The notes: generated from the letters alone by a model not told the origin. A DNA stretch of 64,000 bases from an uncultured Muribaculaceae bacterium (GCA_910587925.1 CAJUOC010000013.1:1-64000); one strand, 5' to 3'; positions 27,137 through 36,036 are shown, counted from the stretch's first letter. A program made the numbers and translations.

Positions 27137-27137
27137 T

Positions 27138-27416
27138 ATGGCAAAAGAATCAATGAAGGCCCGCGAGGTCAAGCGCGCCAAGCTCGTGGCCAAGTATGCC
27201 GAGCGCAAGGCCGCTCTGAAGAAGGCCGGCGACTACGAGGCTTACCAGGCTCTCCAGCTGCTGCCCAAAAACGCCTCGCGCGTGCGCCTGCACAACCGCT
27301 GCTCCATCACCGGCCGTCCCAAAGGCTACATGCGCGAGTTCGGCATCAGCCGTATCCAGTTCCGCGAGATGGCCTCTGCCGGCCTCATCCCCGGTGTGAA
27401 GAAGGCAAGCTGGTAA
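27138..27416 (+). CDS. rpsN: Ribosomal protein S14, zinc-free type
   Basis: This 92-residue S14 is the longer type: it lacks the four zinc-binding cysteines and ends in GRPKGYMREFGISRIQFREMASAGLIPGVKKASW. It lies one base after rplE, then a 228-base gap precedes rpsH. Confidence 0.98.
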   Translation: MAKESMKAREVKRAKLVAKYAERKAALKKAGDYEAYQALQLLPKNASRVRLHNRCSITGRPKGYMREFGISRIQFREMASAGLIPGVKKASW

Positions 27417-27581
27417 GCCCCTCCGTTAAGGCCACAGCCAGTACTGCCTGCCGACCACCGCGCCCACGCGACCGACGCCACCACGGGTGAATGCCCGCCC
27501 CCTTCCTCGAAGGGCTTCACCGCCGGCGCCGCCGGTATCCGGGGCACATACAATAAACAAACCAATCAAGAGTTAAATATT

Positions 27582-27622
27582 ATAGGGCGACAGCCCACTA
27601 CCCGAAAGCTGTAAGTCCCTAT
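27582..27622 (+). promoter_or_regulatory. Predicted stem upstream of rpsH
   Basis: ATAGGG (27582-27587) pairs with CCCTAT (27617-27622), and inside it ACAGC (27590-27594) pairs with GCTGT (27608-27612). It ends 22 bases before the rpsH start within a 228-base gap that has no open frame. The gap also holds a GC-rich stretch at 27440-27545. An S8-related control site is one reading; none of the known S8 core bases could be identified. Confidence 0.35.
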
Positions 27623-27644
27623 CAATTTAAACAAGCAACAAATC

Positions 27645-28043
27645 ATGACAGATCCCATTGCAGATTATCTGACAAGATTGAGGAACGCCATCAAAGCCAA
27701 CCACCGTGTGGTAGAGATCCCCGCCTCAAACTTGAAGAAAGAAATCACGAAGATTCTCTTCGACCAGGGCTACATCCTCAACTACAAGTTTATCGACGGC
27801 GAGACACCCGCCGGCGTCATCAAGATAGCCCTCAAGTACGATCCCGTTGACCGCGTCAACGCCATCAAGGGCCTGCGCCGAGTATCACGCCCCGGCCTGC
27901 GCCAGTACACCGGTTACAAGGACATGCCCCGAGTGCTCAACGGCCTCGGCATCGCCATCCTCTCGACCTCCCGCGGCGTGATGACCAACAAGCAGGCTGC
28001 CGAGCAGAAGATCGGCGGCGAAGTCCTTTGCTACATTTACTAA
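27645..28043 (+). CDS. rpsH: Ribosomal protein S8
   Basis: This 132-residue 30S assembly protein is the autoregulator of the spc operon in E. coli. MTDPIADYLTRLRNAIKANH and STSRGVMTNKQA are diagnostic. The unusually long 228-base gap before it is noteworthy in an operon where most gaps are under 30 bases. Confidence 0.98.
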   Translation: MTDPIADYLTRLRNAIKANHRVVEIPASNLKKEITKILFDQGYILNYKFIDGETPAGVIKIALKYDPVDRVNAIKGLRRVSRPGLRQYTGYKDMPRVLNGLGIAILSTSRGVMTNKQAAEQKIGGEVLCYIY

Positions 28044-28062
28044 TCTTTAACCCGCAGATTCA

Positions 28063-28617
28063 ATGTCACGTATAGGTAAAGCACCCATCGCAATCCCTGC
28101 CGGTGTCACTGTCGAGGTCAAAGACCACGTAGTCACCGTCAAAGGCAAGAACGGCACCCTCGAGCAGAAGGTCAACCCCGACCTCGGCGTCGAAGTACGC
28201 GACGGACACGTTTATGTAACCCGTCCCTCCGACGACCGCGAGCACCGTGCCCAGCACGGCCTCTTCCGCGCGCTCATCCACAACATGGTAGTGGGCGTGA
28301 GCGAGGGCTACCGCAAGGAAATGGAACTCGTAGGCGTAGGTTACCGCGCAGCAGCCACCGGCCAGGTGCTGGAGCTCTCGCTCGGTTTCTCCCACGCAAT
28401 CTATATCAAGCTCCCGCCCGAAGTGAAGGTGGAAGCCAAGAGCGAGCGCAACAAAAACCCGCTCATCATCCTCACAAGCGACGACAAGCAGCTCCTTGGC
28501 CAGGTATGCGCCAAGATCCGCTCGCTGCGCAAGCCTGAGCCGTACAAGGGCAAGGGTATCAAGTTTGTGGGCGAAGTCATTCGTCGTAAGTCCGGCAAGA
28601 CTGCCGGTGCCAAATAA
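28063..28617 (+). CDS. rplF: Ribosomal protein L6
   Basis: This 184-residue protein lies near the factor-binding site of the 50S subunit. SRIGKAPIAIPAGVTVEV opens it, and GKGIKFVGEVIRRKSGKTAGAK closes it. Two repeated alpha/beta domains are of normal length. Confidence 0.98.
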   Translation: MSRIGKAPIAIPAGVTVEVKDHVVTVKGKNGTLEQKVNPDLGVEVRDGHVYVTRPSDDREHRAQHGLFRALIHNMVVGVSEGYRKEMELVGVGYRAAATGQVLELSLGFSHAIYIKLPPEVKVEAKSERNKNPLIILTSDDKQLLGQVCAKIRSLRKPEPYKGKGIKFVGEVIRRKSGKTAGAK

Positions 28618-28635
28618 TCCGTAACCGACACAGCT

Positions 28636-28977
28636 ATGACAACCAAGATTGACAGAAGAAATAAAATCAAGGCACGCATCCGCGGCCGCATCTCCGGCAC
28701 CGCGCAGCGTCCCCGCATGACTGTCTTCCGCTCCAACAAGCAGATCTACGTGCAGCTCGTCGACGACCTGGCAGGCAAGACCCTCGTGGCCGCCTCCTCC
28801 AAGGGCCTCACCGAAGGCACCAAGAGCGAGATCGCCGCTCAGGTAGGCAAGGCAGTCGCAGCCAAGGCTCTCGAAGCCGGCATCACCGAAGTAGTTTTCG
28901 ACCGTAACGGATACCTCTTCCACGGCCGTGTAAAATCCCTCGCCGACGCTGCCCGCGAAGGCGGTCTCAAATTCTGA
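28636..28977 (+). CDS. rplR: Ribosomal protein L18
   Basis: This 113-residue 5S rRNA-binding protein contains RGRISGTAQRPRMTVFRSNKQIYVQLVDD, and its FHGRVKSLADAAREGGLKF end is diagnostic. It is positioned normally between L6 and S5. Confidence 0.98.
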   Translation: MTTKIDRRNKIKARIRGRISGTAQRPRMTVFRSNKQIYVQLVDDLAGKTLVAASSKGLTEGTKSEIAAQVGKAVAAKALEAGITEVVFDRNGYLFHGRVKSLADAAREGGLKF

Positions 28978-28985
28978 TTACGACT

Positions 28986-29504
28986 ATGGCAACAAAGAAC
29001 AACCGCGTCAAGTCCACCAACGACCTTGAGCTCAAGGACCGTCTGGTAGCCATCAACCGTGTGACCAAGGTCACCAAGGGCGGCCGCGCCTTCACTTTCG
29101 CCGCCATCGTCGTGGTCGGCAACGAGAACGGTATCGTAGGCTGGGGCCTGGGCAAGGCCAACGAAGTGCAGGCCGCCATCGCCAAGGGCGTGGAGGCAGC
29201 CAAGAAGAACCTCATCAAGGTGCCCATCAACCGCGGCACCATCCCCCACGAGCAGGAAGCCAAGTTTGCCGGCTCGCGTGTAATCCTCCGTCCCGCCTCG
29301 CACGGTACCGGCGTAAAGGCCGGCGGCGCCATGCGTGCGGTGCTCGAGAGCGTGGGTATCACCGACGTGCTTGCCAAGAGCAAGGGCTCGTCCAACCCCC
29401 ACAACCTCGTGAAGGCTACCATCGCCGCCCTGGGCGAGATGCGCTCTCCGGCGCAGGTGGCCCAGAACCGCGGCATCTCCGTTGAAAAAGTGTTCAAAGG
29501 CTAA
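28986..29504 (+). CDS. rpsE: Ribosomal protein S5
   Basis: This 172-residue 30S protein is involved in accuracy and mRNA unwinding. The VTKGGRAFTFAAIVVVGNENG loop carries the spectinomycin-site region, unaltered in length. ASHGTGVKAGGAMRAVLE is typical. L30 follows after 11 bases. Confidence 0.98.
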   Translation: MATKNNRVKSTNDLELKDRLVAINRVTKVTKGGRAFTFAAIVVVGNENGIVGWGLGKANEVQAAIAKGVEAAKKNLIKVPINRGTIPHEQEAKFAGSRVILRPASHGTGVKAGGAMRAVLESVGITDVLAKSKGSSNPHNLVKATIAALGEMRSPAQVAQNRGISVEKVFKG

Positions 29505-29515
29505 ATCGCACCACA

Positions 29516-29695
29516 ATGGCTAAAATCAAAATCACCCAGATAAAGAGCCGCATCAAGTGCCCCGCAGTGCAGAAGCGCACTCTCGACGCACTCGGCCTCA
29601 AGAAAATGCATCACACCGTAGTGAAAGAAGACACTCCCGATGTGATGGGTATGATAACCCGCGTACACCACCTCGTAGAGGTAACCAACGCATAA
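29516..29695 (+). CDS. rpmD: Ribosomal protein L30
   Basis: This 59-residue protein opens with MAKIKITQIKSRIKCPAVQK and ends DVMGMITRVHHLVEVTNA. The order S5-L30-L15 is the canonical spc arrangement, and the family fold of about 60 residues is complete. Confidence 0.97.
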   Translation: MAKIKITQIKSRIKCPAVQKRTLDALGLKKMHHTVVKEDTPDVMGMITRVHHLVEVTNA

Positions 29696-29708
29696 CACAT
29701 CTGCAACA

Positions 29709-30161
29709 ATGGACCTAAGCAATATCAAGCCCGCCGCCGGCTCCGTTAAACCCTCCACCCGCATAGGCCGCGGCCCCGGCTCGGGTAAGGGCGGCACATC
29801 GACCCGCGGCCACAAGGGCGCCAAGTCGCGCTCGGGTTACTCGCGCAAGATCGGCTTCGAGGGCGGTCAGATGCCCCTGCAGCGCCGTCTGCCCAAGTGG
29901 GGCTTCAAGAATATCAACCGTGTAGAGTACAAGGCCATCAACCTCGAGCTCATCGAGACCCTCGCCGCCGCCCGCGGCCTGGAGAAGGTCGGCCTTGAGG
30001 AGCTCCGCGCCGCCGGTTACGTAAACCGCCGCGCCCTCGTCAAGGTGCTCGCATGCGGCACCCTCACCCGCGCCCTCACCGTAGAGGCCCACGCTTTCTC
30101 CGCAGCCGCGCAGAAGGCTATCGAGGCCGCCGGTGGCAAGACCGTTAAAATCGAAGCATAA
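29709..30161 (+). CDS. rplO: Ribosomal protein L15
   Basis: This 150-residue late-assembly 50S protein has a long Gly/Arg-rich N-terminal extension (RIGRGPGSGKGGTSTRGHKG). Its stop overlaps the secY start by one base (TAATG), so translation of SecY is probably coupled to it. Confidence 0.98.
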   Translation: MDLSNIKPAAGSVKPSTRIGRGPGSGKGGTSTRGHKGAKSRSGYSRKIGFEGGQMPLQRRLPKWGFKNINRVEYKAINLELIETLAAARGLEKVGLEELRAAGYVNRRALVKVLACGTLTRALTVEAHAFSAAAQKAIEAAGGKTVKIEA

Positions 30162-31513
30162 TGAGATTTGTCGACACCCTCAAAAACATCTGGACCATCG
30201 AAGAGCTGCGCAAGCGCATCCTGGTGACCTTCCTGCTGGTGCTCGTGTACCGTCTCGGCTGCTACGTGGTGCTCCCCGGCATCTCGCCCGCCGATATCGA
30301 CGTGCTCGCCAACTTCACCAACAAGAGCGGCCTGATGCAGCTCCTCGACATGTTCTCGGGCGGCGCCTTCTCACAGGCGTCAATCTTCGCCCTGGGCATC
30401 ATGCCATACATCACGGCATCGATTGTAATCCAGCTCTGCGGCATGATTCTCCCCTCGTTCCAGAAAATGCAGCGAGAGGGTGAAAGCGGTCGGCAGAAAC
30501 TCAATCAGTACACCCGTTACCTCACCGTCCTCATCCTTTGCCTCCAGGCACCTGCCTACCTGATCAACCTCCAGGTGCAGGTCAACGGCGCCAGCAACGG
30601 CGCCAATCCGATGGTATTCGGTTTCTGGACCGTGCTGTATCTGACCATCATTATGGCCGCCGGCGCCATGTTTATCCTCTGGCTCGGCGAGCGTATCACC
30701 GACCGCGGTATCGGCAACGGCATATCCTTCATCATCCTGGTGGGTATCATCGCCCGTCTCCCGGGAGCCCTCTTCTATGAATTCACCTCGCGCCTGCCCG
30801 GCTCGACCGGCTCGCAGGGCGGTCTGGTGATGTTTATCGTCGAGGTGGTGCTCCTGTTTGCCGTCACCGTCATGGCCGTGCTGCTCGTGCAGGGTACCCG
30901 CAAGGTGCCCGTGCAGTATGCCAAGCGCATCGTCGGCAACCGCCAGTACGGCGGTGCCCGCCAGTACATCCCCTTGAAGGTCAACGCCGCAGGCGTAATG
31001 CCCATCATCTTCGCACAGGCCATCATGTTTATCCCCATGACCCTGGCCGGTTTCCGCGGAGGCGAGAGCGGTTTCCTGCGCGCCTTTACCGACATCAACA
31101 GCTTCTGGTACAACTTTGTATTCTTCATCCTCATCGTTGCCTTCACATACTTCTACACCGCCATCACAGTGCGTCCCACCGAGATGGCCGACAACATGAA
31201 GCGCAACAATGGCTTTATCCCCGGTGTGAAGCCCGGCAAGAAGACCGCCGAGTATCTCGACGCAATCATGTCGCGCATCACTCTGCCCGGCTCAATCTTC
31301 CTGGGCATAGTGGCCATCCTGCCCGCCTTCGCCCGCTTCTTCGGTATCTCGCAGAATTTCGCACAATTTTTCGGCGGCACATCCCTCCTCATCATGGTGG
31401 GTGTCGTGCTCGATACCCTGCAGCAGGTTGAGGCACATCTCAAGATGCACCACTACGACGGCCTGATGAAGGAAGGCAAGATCAAGGGACGTACCACCGG
31501 CAGCGCATACTGA
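30161..31513 (+). CDS. secY: Protein translocase channel SecY
   Basis: This 450-residue inner-membrane channel of the Sec translocon works with SecE and with SecG (encoded here at 55.4 kb). About ten transmembrane helices are visible. GIMPYITASIVIQL, LGERITDRGIGNG and the cytoplasmic loop KRIVGNRQYGGARQYIPLKVN are diagnostic. Placement between rplO and map is standard for the phylum. Confidence 0.98.
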   Translation: MRFVDTLKNIWTIEELRKRILVTFLLVLVYRLGCYVVLPGISPADIDVLANFTNKSGLMQLLDMFSGGAFSQASIFALGIMPYITASIVIQLCGMILPSFQKMQREGESGRQKLNQYTRYLTVLILCLQAPAYLINLQVQVNGASNGANPMVFGFWTVLYLTIIMAAGAMFILWLGERITDRGIGNGISFIILVGIIARLPGALFYEFTSRLPGSTGSQGGLVMFIVEVVLLFAVTVMAVLLVQGTRKVPVQYAKRIVGNRQYGGARQYIPLKVNAAGVMPIIFAQAIMFIPMTLAGFRGGESGFLRAFTDINSFWYNFVFFILIVAFTYFYTAITVRPTEMADNMKRNNGFIPGVKPGKKTAEYLDAIMSRITLPGSIFLGIVAILPAFARFFGISQNFAQFFGGTSLLIMVGVVLDTLQQVEAHLKMHHYDGLMKEGKIKGRTTGSAY

Positions 31514-31553
31514 TAAGAGCGACAGCCCTTTCGACCCCAACATACGAGATTAA

Positions 31554-32336
31554 ATGATTTATCTGAAGACACCCGAGCAAATCCACCAGATGCGCCCCGC
31601 AGCCGATATAATATCGCGGCTCATGGGCGAGTTGGCCTCACGGATTGAGCCCGGAGTCACCACCCGCAAGCTCGACACCATTGCCCGTGAATTTATTCAC
31701 GACAATGGTGGCAAGCCTGCCTGTCTGGGCTACGAAGGCTTCCCCGGCACACTGTGCATCGAAGTCAACGAGACGGTGGTGCATGGCTTCCCCTCCAACT
31801 ATGCCCTGCGCGAGGGCGACATCATCGGCATCGACACCGTGGTGCAGAAAGACGGCTTCATGGCCGACATGTGCTACACCTTTGCCGTGGGCGAGGTGGC
31901 CCCCGAGGTCATCGAGCTGTGCCGCGTCACCCGCCAGAGCCTGCTGGAAGGCATCGCAGCCTGCCGCCCGGGCGCGCGTATCGGCGACATAGCATCGGCC
32001 GTGCAGACATACTGCGAGAGCCGTGGCTACGGAGTCGTGCGCGAGATGTGTGGCCACGGCATCGGTCGTGACATGCACGAGAGCCCCGAGGTGCCCAACT
32101 ACGGGCGCCGCGGCACCGGCCCGGTCATCCGCAACGGCATGTGCCTCTGCATCGAGCCCATGATCACCCTGGGCAAGCGGCACATCGTCATCGAGCCCGA
32201 CGGCTGGCAGTGCCGCACCCGCGACCGCCTGCCCTCGGCACACTACGAGCATACCCTCGCCGTGATCGACGGCCGCACCGAGCAGCTCACCACCTTCGAC
32301 TACATCCACCAAGCAATCCCCGACAGATTCATCTGA
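31554..32336 (+). CDS. map: Methionine aminopeptidase, type I
   Basis: This 260-residue metalloprotease removes the N-terminal Met from nascent proteins. Metal ligands are recognisable: the two Asp residues in IIGIDTVVQKDGFMADMCY, His in CGHGIGRDMHE, and Glu in CIEPMI and in HYEHTLAV. Location in the spc block next to secY and infA is common in bacteria. Confidence 0.97.
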   Translation: MIYLKTPEQIHQMRPAADIISRLMGELASRIEPGVTTRKLDTIAREFIHDNGGKPACLGYEGFPGTLCIEVNETVVHGFPSNYALREGDIIGIDTVVQKDGFMADMCYTFAVGEVAPEVIELCRVTRQSLLEGIAACRPGARIGDIASAVQTYCESRGYGVVREMCGHGIGRDMHESPEVPNYGRRGTGPVIRNGMCLCIEPMITLGKRHIVIEPDGWQCRTRDRLPSAHYEHTLAVIDGRTEQLTTFDYIHQAIPDRFI

Positions 32337-32343
32337 TCAGACT

Positions 32344-32562
32344 ATGGCAAAGCAAACCGCAATCGAACAGGACGGCACCATCATCGAATCGCTGTCCAAC
32401 GCAATGTTCCGCGTCGAGCTCGAAAACGGGCACGAAATCACCGCACACATCTCCGGCAAGATGCGCATGCACTACATCAAAATCCTGCCCGGCGACAAAG
32501 TGCGCGTGGAGATGTCGCCCTACGACCTCTCGAAAGGTCGTATCGCATTCCGATACAAGTAA
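32344..32562 (+). CDS. infA: Translation initiation factor IF-1
   Basis: This 72-residue OB-fold protein occupies the 30S A site during initiation. AIEQDGTIIESLSNAMFRVELENGHEI and MSPYDLSKGRIAFRYK are diagnostic. It lies between map and rpmJ as usual. Confidence 0.98.
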   Translation: MAKQTAIEQDGTIIESLSNAMFRVELENGHEITAHISGKMRMHYIKILPGDKVRVEMSPYDLSKGRIAFRYK

Positions 32563-32589
32563 CTGAAACCAACCATACTAAAAGCAGAC

Positions 32590-32706
32590 ATGAAAGTAAG
32601 AGCTTCTGTAAAGAAACGCACCCCCGACAGCAAGATCGTGCGTCGCAAGGGTCGCCTGTACGTGATCAACAAGAAAAATCCCAAGTACAAACAACGTCAA
32701 GGATAA
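32590..32706 (+). CDS. rpmJ: Ribosomal protein L36, zinc-free type
   Basis: This 38-residue protein starts MKVRASVKKRTPDSKIVRRKG and ends YKQRQG. The zinc ligands of ordinary L36 are absent (R, S and N replace Cys), the type seen in Bacteroidetes. It lies 27 bases after infA. Confidence 0.97.
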   Translation: MKVRASVKKRTPDSKIVRRKGRLYVINKKNPKYKQRQG

Positions 32707-32713
32707 TTTCCGT

Positions 32714-32721
32714 TATTTTTG
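32714..32721 (+). promoter_or_regulatory. Possible internal promoter before rpsM
   Basis: TATTTTTG fits TAnnTTTG and lies 21 bases before the rpsM start, but no TTTG is found at -33 spacing. It could give extra transcription of the S13-S11-S4-RpoA-L17 block. The match may be chance in an AT-rich gap. Confidence 0.3.
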
Positions 32722-32742
32722 AAGAAAAAATACCAGTAATTT

Positions 32743-33123
32743 ATGGCAATTCGAATAGTGGGTGTTGACCTCCCCCAGAACAAACGAGGTGAAATCGCCC
32801 TGACTTACATCTACGGCATCGGCCGCAGCTCGGCCAAGAAGATCCTCGAGAAGGCCGGCGTGGATGTAAACATCAAGGTGCAGGACTGGACCGACGCCCA
32901 GGCCGCAGCCGTCCGCGAGGTCATCGGCTCCGACTACAAGGTGGAGGGTGACCTGCGCAGCGAGATCCAGCTCAACATCAAGCGTCTGATGGATATCGGC
33001 TGCTACCGCGGCATCCGTCACCGTATCGGCCTGCCCGTGCGCGGACAGTCGACCAAAAACAACGCCCGTACCCGCAAAGGTCGCAAGAAGACCGTCGCTA
33101 ACAAGAAGAAAGCTACTAAATAA
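32743..33123 (+). CDS. rpsM: Ribosomal protein S13
   Basis: This 126-residue 30S head protein touches P-site tRNA and the 50S subunit. MAIRIVGVDLPQNKRGEIALTYIYGIG and RHRIGLPVRGQSTKNNARTRKG are typical. It starts the alpha-operon part of the cluster. Confidence 0.98.
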   Translation: MAIRIVGVDLPQNKRGEIALTYIYGIGRSSAKKILEKAGVDVNIKVQDWTDAQAAAVREVIGSDYKVEGDLRSEIQLNIKRLMDIGCYRGIRHRIGLPVRGQSTKNNARTRKGRKKTVANKKKATK

Positions 33124-33132
33124 ACCACGACT

Positions 33133-33522
33133 ATGGCAAAAAAGACAGTCGCAGCAAAGAAACGTAACGTCAAGGTGGGCGCCGACGGCCAGCTTCACGT
33201 ACACAGCTCGTTCAACAATATCATCGTATGCCTCGCCAACAGCGAGGGTCAGGTCATCTCGTGGTCATCGGCCGGCAAGATGGGCTTCCGCGGCAGCAAG
33301 AAGAACACTCCTTACGCCGCCCAGATGGCAGCGCAGGACTGCGCCAAGATTGCCTACGACCTGGGTCTGCGCAAAGTAAAGGCCTATGTGAAAGGTCCCG
33401 GCAACGGCCGCGAGGCTGCCATCCGCACAATTCACAACAGCGGTATCGAGGTAGTTGAGATCATCGACGTGACTCCGCTGCCCCACAACGGCTGCCGTCC
33501 TCCCAAGCGCAGAAGAGTTTAA
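33133..33522 (+). CDS. rpsK: Ribosomal protein S11
   Basis: This 129-residue protein lies in the 30S platform. VHSSFNNIIVCLANSEGQVISW, GPGNGREAAIRTI and DVTPLPHNGCRPPKRRRV are diagnostic. A 258-base gap follows. Confidence 0.98.
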   Translation: MAKKTVAAKKRNVKVGADGQLHVHSSFNNIIVCLANSEGQVISWSSAGKMGFRGSKKNTPYAAQMAAQDCAKIAYDLGLRKVKAYVKGPGNGREAAIRTIHNSGIEVVEIIDVTPLPHNGCRPPKRRRV

Positions 33523-33780
33523 TAATCAGTTGGTACACCCCCGGCGCGGTCACAGATGCCTATGCCGGCGGGGACACTCTGCTTTCACTTTTAGTTACTC
33601 CAACACCAACCCAACACTAATCAACGAGCCTTCGCGCCACCGGCACCGGCAGCAGGCGCCCGCGCAACACCTTGACACGCGCCATCGGGCGCCCCGCAGC
33701 GACCGCAGCCACCAGGGCGCGACCACCGCAGCGACGGCCGGCAGCCACGCGAAGACTCACTAAACTGATTCTTAACTACA
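33523..33780 (+). other. Long gap between rpsK and rpsD
   Basis: These 258 bases have no credible gene. A GC hairpin near 33538-33572 pairs CCCCGGC with GCCGGCGGGG, with a one- to three-base bulge. The middle (33590-33630) is A/C-rich and unstructured. The remainder is rich in CGC/GCC without a strong T tract. S4, encoded next, is the alpha-operon repressor in E. coli, so a control site here is conceivable, but I see no pseudoknot I can defend. Confidence 0.3.
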
Positions 33781-34386
33781 ATGGCAAGATATACAGGTCC
33801 CAAGACCAAAATAGCCCGTAAGTTCGGCGAGCCCATCTTCGGTGAAGACAAAGTACTTCAGCGCCGCAACTACCCCCCCGGCCAGCACGGCCAGAACAAG
33901 CGCCGCAAGACCTCTGAGTACGGCATCCAGCTGCGCGAGAAGCAGAAGGCCAAGTACACCTACGGTGTGCTGGAGCGTCAGTTCCACAATCTCTTCGAGA
34001 AGGCTTCGCGCATCAAGGGTATCACCGGTGTGATCCTGCTCCAGCTCCTCGAGAGCCGCCTCGACAACGTGGTATACCGTCTCGGTATCGCCCCCACCCG
34101 CGCCGCAGCCCGCCAGGTAGTGCTCCACAAGCACGTCACCGTCAACGGCCGTGTGGTCAACATCCCCTCCTACCAGGTACAGCCCGGCGACATCGTGGCA
34201 GTGCGTGAGAAGAGCAAGTCGCTCGAGGTAATCGCCGACTCGCTGGCCGGCTTCAACCACAGCAAGTATCCTTGGATCGAGTGGGACGAGAGCGTAAAGG
34301 GCGGCAAATTCCTGCACATGCCCGAGCGCGAGGACATCCCCGAAAACATCAAGGAGCAGCTCATCGTCGAGTTGTACTCGAAATAA
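33781..34386 (+). CDS. rpsD: Ribosomal protein S4
   Basis: This 201-residue 16S rRNA assembly initiator opens MARYTGPKTKIARKFGEPIFG. The S4 RNA-binding domain reads RLDNVVYRLGIAPTRAAARQVVLHKHVTVNGRVVNIPSY. It lies 258 bases after rpsK, an unusually wide spacing. Confidence 0.98.
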   Translation: MARYTGPKTKIARKFGEPIFGEDKVLQRRNYPPGQHGQNKRRKTSEYGIQLREKQKAKYTYGVLERQFHNLFEKASRIKGITGVILLQLLESRLDNVVYRLGIAPTRAAARQVVLHKHVTVNGRVVNIPSYQVQPGDIVAVREKSKSLEVIADSLAGFNHSKYPWIEWDESVKGGKFLHMPEREDIPENIKEQLIVELYSK

Positions 34387-34408
34387 TCACCAATAACACT
34401 TCAGATCC

Positions 34409-35401
34409 ATGGCTATTTTAGCATTCCAGAAGCCCGACAAAGTTTTGATGCTCGAAGCGGACAACTTTTACGGCAAGTTCGAGTTCAAACCGCTGGAGCC
34501 CGGCTATGGCATCACCGTGGGCAACGCCCTGCGTCGCGTACTGCTTTCGTCGCTCGAGGGCTTCGCGATATCGTCAATCAAGATTGACGGCGTCAAACAC
34601 GAATTTGATACCATCCCCGGCGTCAAGGAAGATGTGACCAACATCATCCTCAACCTCAAGCAGGTCGACCTCAAGCAAACCGTGGAAGATACCGACACCG
34701 AGAAAGTCACCATCAACGTGTCAGGTAAGGAAGTGTTCAAGGCAGGCGACATAGGTGCCGCGCTGAGCGGCTTCGAGGTAATGAACCCCGACCTGGTCGT
34801 ATGCCATCTTGAGGAAGGTGCGTCGTTCAACATCACCCTCACAGTCAACAAGGGCCGCAGCTGGATTCCTGCCGAGGAAAATGTCACCCCCGCCGATGAC
34901 ATAGATACCATCGCCATCGACTCCATCTACACCCCCATCAAGAATGTGAAGTACACGGTGGAGAACTTCCGCGTCGACCAGAAGACCGACTACGACAAAC
35001 TCACCCTGGAGATCACCACCAACGGCTCCATCCTCCCCAAGGATGCCCTCAAGGAGGCCGCCAAGATACTCATCTACCACTTCATGCTCTTCTCCGACGA
35101 GAAGATTGCCCTCGAGGCCAAGGAAGAGGATACCAACGAGGTATTCGACGAGGAAGTGCTGCACATGCGTCAGCTCCTGAAGTCGAAGCTCGTCGACATG
35201 GACCTTTCCGTGCGCGCCCTCAACTGCCTCAAGAGCGCCGAAGTGGAGACCCTGGCCGAGCTCGTGGTGTTCAACAAGACCGACCTGCTCAAATTCCGCA
35301 ACTTCGGTAAAAAATCCCTCACCGAGCTTGAGGAGCTCCTCACGAGCCTCAACCTCTCGTTTGGTATGGACATCTCCCGTTACAAATTAGATAAAGAGTA
35401 A
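34409..35401 (+). CDS. rpoA: RNA polymerase alpha subunit
   Basis: This 330-residue subunit nucleates RNA polymerase assembly and contacts activators. The N-terminal dimerisation domain contains GYGITVGNALRRVLLSSLEG. The C-terminal domain (about 255-330) carries the helix-hairpin-helix LNCLKSAEVETLAELVVFNKTDLLKFRNFGKKSL. Domain lengths are normal. Confidence 0.98.
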   Translation: MAILAFQKPDKVLMLEADNFYGKFEFKPLEPGYGITVGNALRRVLLSSLEGFAISSIKIDGVKHEFDTIPGVKEDVTNIILNLKQVDLKQTVEDTDTEKVTINVSGKEVFKAGDIGAALSGFEVMNPDLVVCHLEEGASFNITLTVNKGRSWIPAEENVTPADDIDTIAIDSIYTPIKNVKYTVENFRVDQKTDYDKLTLEITTNGSILPKDALKEAAKILIYHFMLFSDEKIALEAKEEDTNEVFDEEVLHMRQLLKSKLVDMDLSVRALNCLKSAEVETLAELVVFNKTDLLKFRNFGKKSLTELEELLTSLNLSFGMDISRYKLDKE

Positions 35402-35407
35402 ACTCCG

Positions 35408-35896
35408 ATGAGACACAATAAAAAATTCAACCACCTCAGCCGCACCAAGAGCCACCGCGACGCGCTGCTCTCCAATATGGCTGTGTCGCTCATCCTGCAC
35501 AAGCGCATCTTCACCACCCTGGCCAAGGCCAAGGCCCTGCGCATGTACGCCGAGCCCCTGATCAACCGCGCCAAGACCGACAATATGGCCAACCGCCGCC
35601 TCGTATTCTCCTACCTCCAGAGCAAGGAGGCCGTCAAGGAGCTTTTCGGCCCCATCGCCGTGAAGATTGCCGAGCGTCCCGGCGGCTACACCCGCATCCT
35701 CAAGACCGGCAACCGTCTGGGCGACAACGCCAAGACCTGCTTCATCGAGCTGGTAGACTACAACGAGGCCATGCTCAAGAGCGGCAAGGACTCCAAGGCC
35801 GGCCGCACCCGCCGCTCGCGCCGCAAGGCTGCCGCTCCCGTGGCTGCCCCCGCCGAGCCCGAGCTGCCCGCAGCAGAGGAGACCAAGGCTGAATAA
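35408..35896 (+). CDS. rplQ: Ribosomal protein L17
   Basis: This 162-residue 50S protein near the tunnel exit opens RHNKKFNHLSRTKSHRDALLSNMA. About 35 extra residues at the C-terminus are rich in Ala, Pro, Arg and Glu, a tail common in Bacteroidetes. It is the last gene of the 18.5-kb operon. Confidence 0.97.
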   Translation: MRHNKKFNHLSRTKSHRDALLSNMAVSLILHKRIFTTLAKAKALRMYAEPLINRAKTDNMANRRLVFSYLQSKEAVKELFGPIAVKIAERPGGYTRILKTGNRLGDNAKTCFIELVDYNEAMLKSGKDSKAGRTRRSRRKAAAPVAAPAEPELPAAEETKAE

Positions 35897-35918
35897 GCCA
35901 CCTCGCCATAACGCTATA

Positions 35919-35964
35919 AATGCAAGAAAGGCTGTCGCCACCCCGCGACAGCCTTTCTTGCATT
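35919..35964 (+). terminator. 20-bp hairpin ending the ribosomal operon
   Basis: A perfect 20-bp stem (35919-35938 with 35945-35964) with a 6-base CACCCC loop lies 22 bases after the rplQ stop. The right arm includes a CCTTTCTTGCATT stretch, but there is no pure T run. Stem length makes it the strongest terminator candidate in the window. Confidence 0.8.
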
Positions 35965-36036
35965 GCGCTCTCCCCCCCGCTTCCATCGCTAAAGAGTGCT
36001 TTACAAACCTGCGCGGACTATCAGGAGACTATGGGC

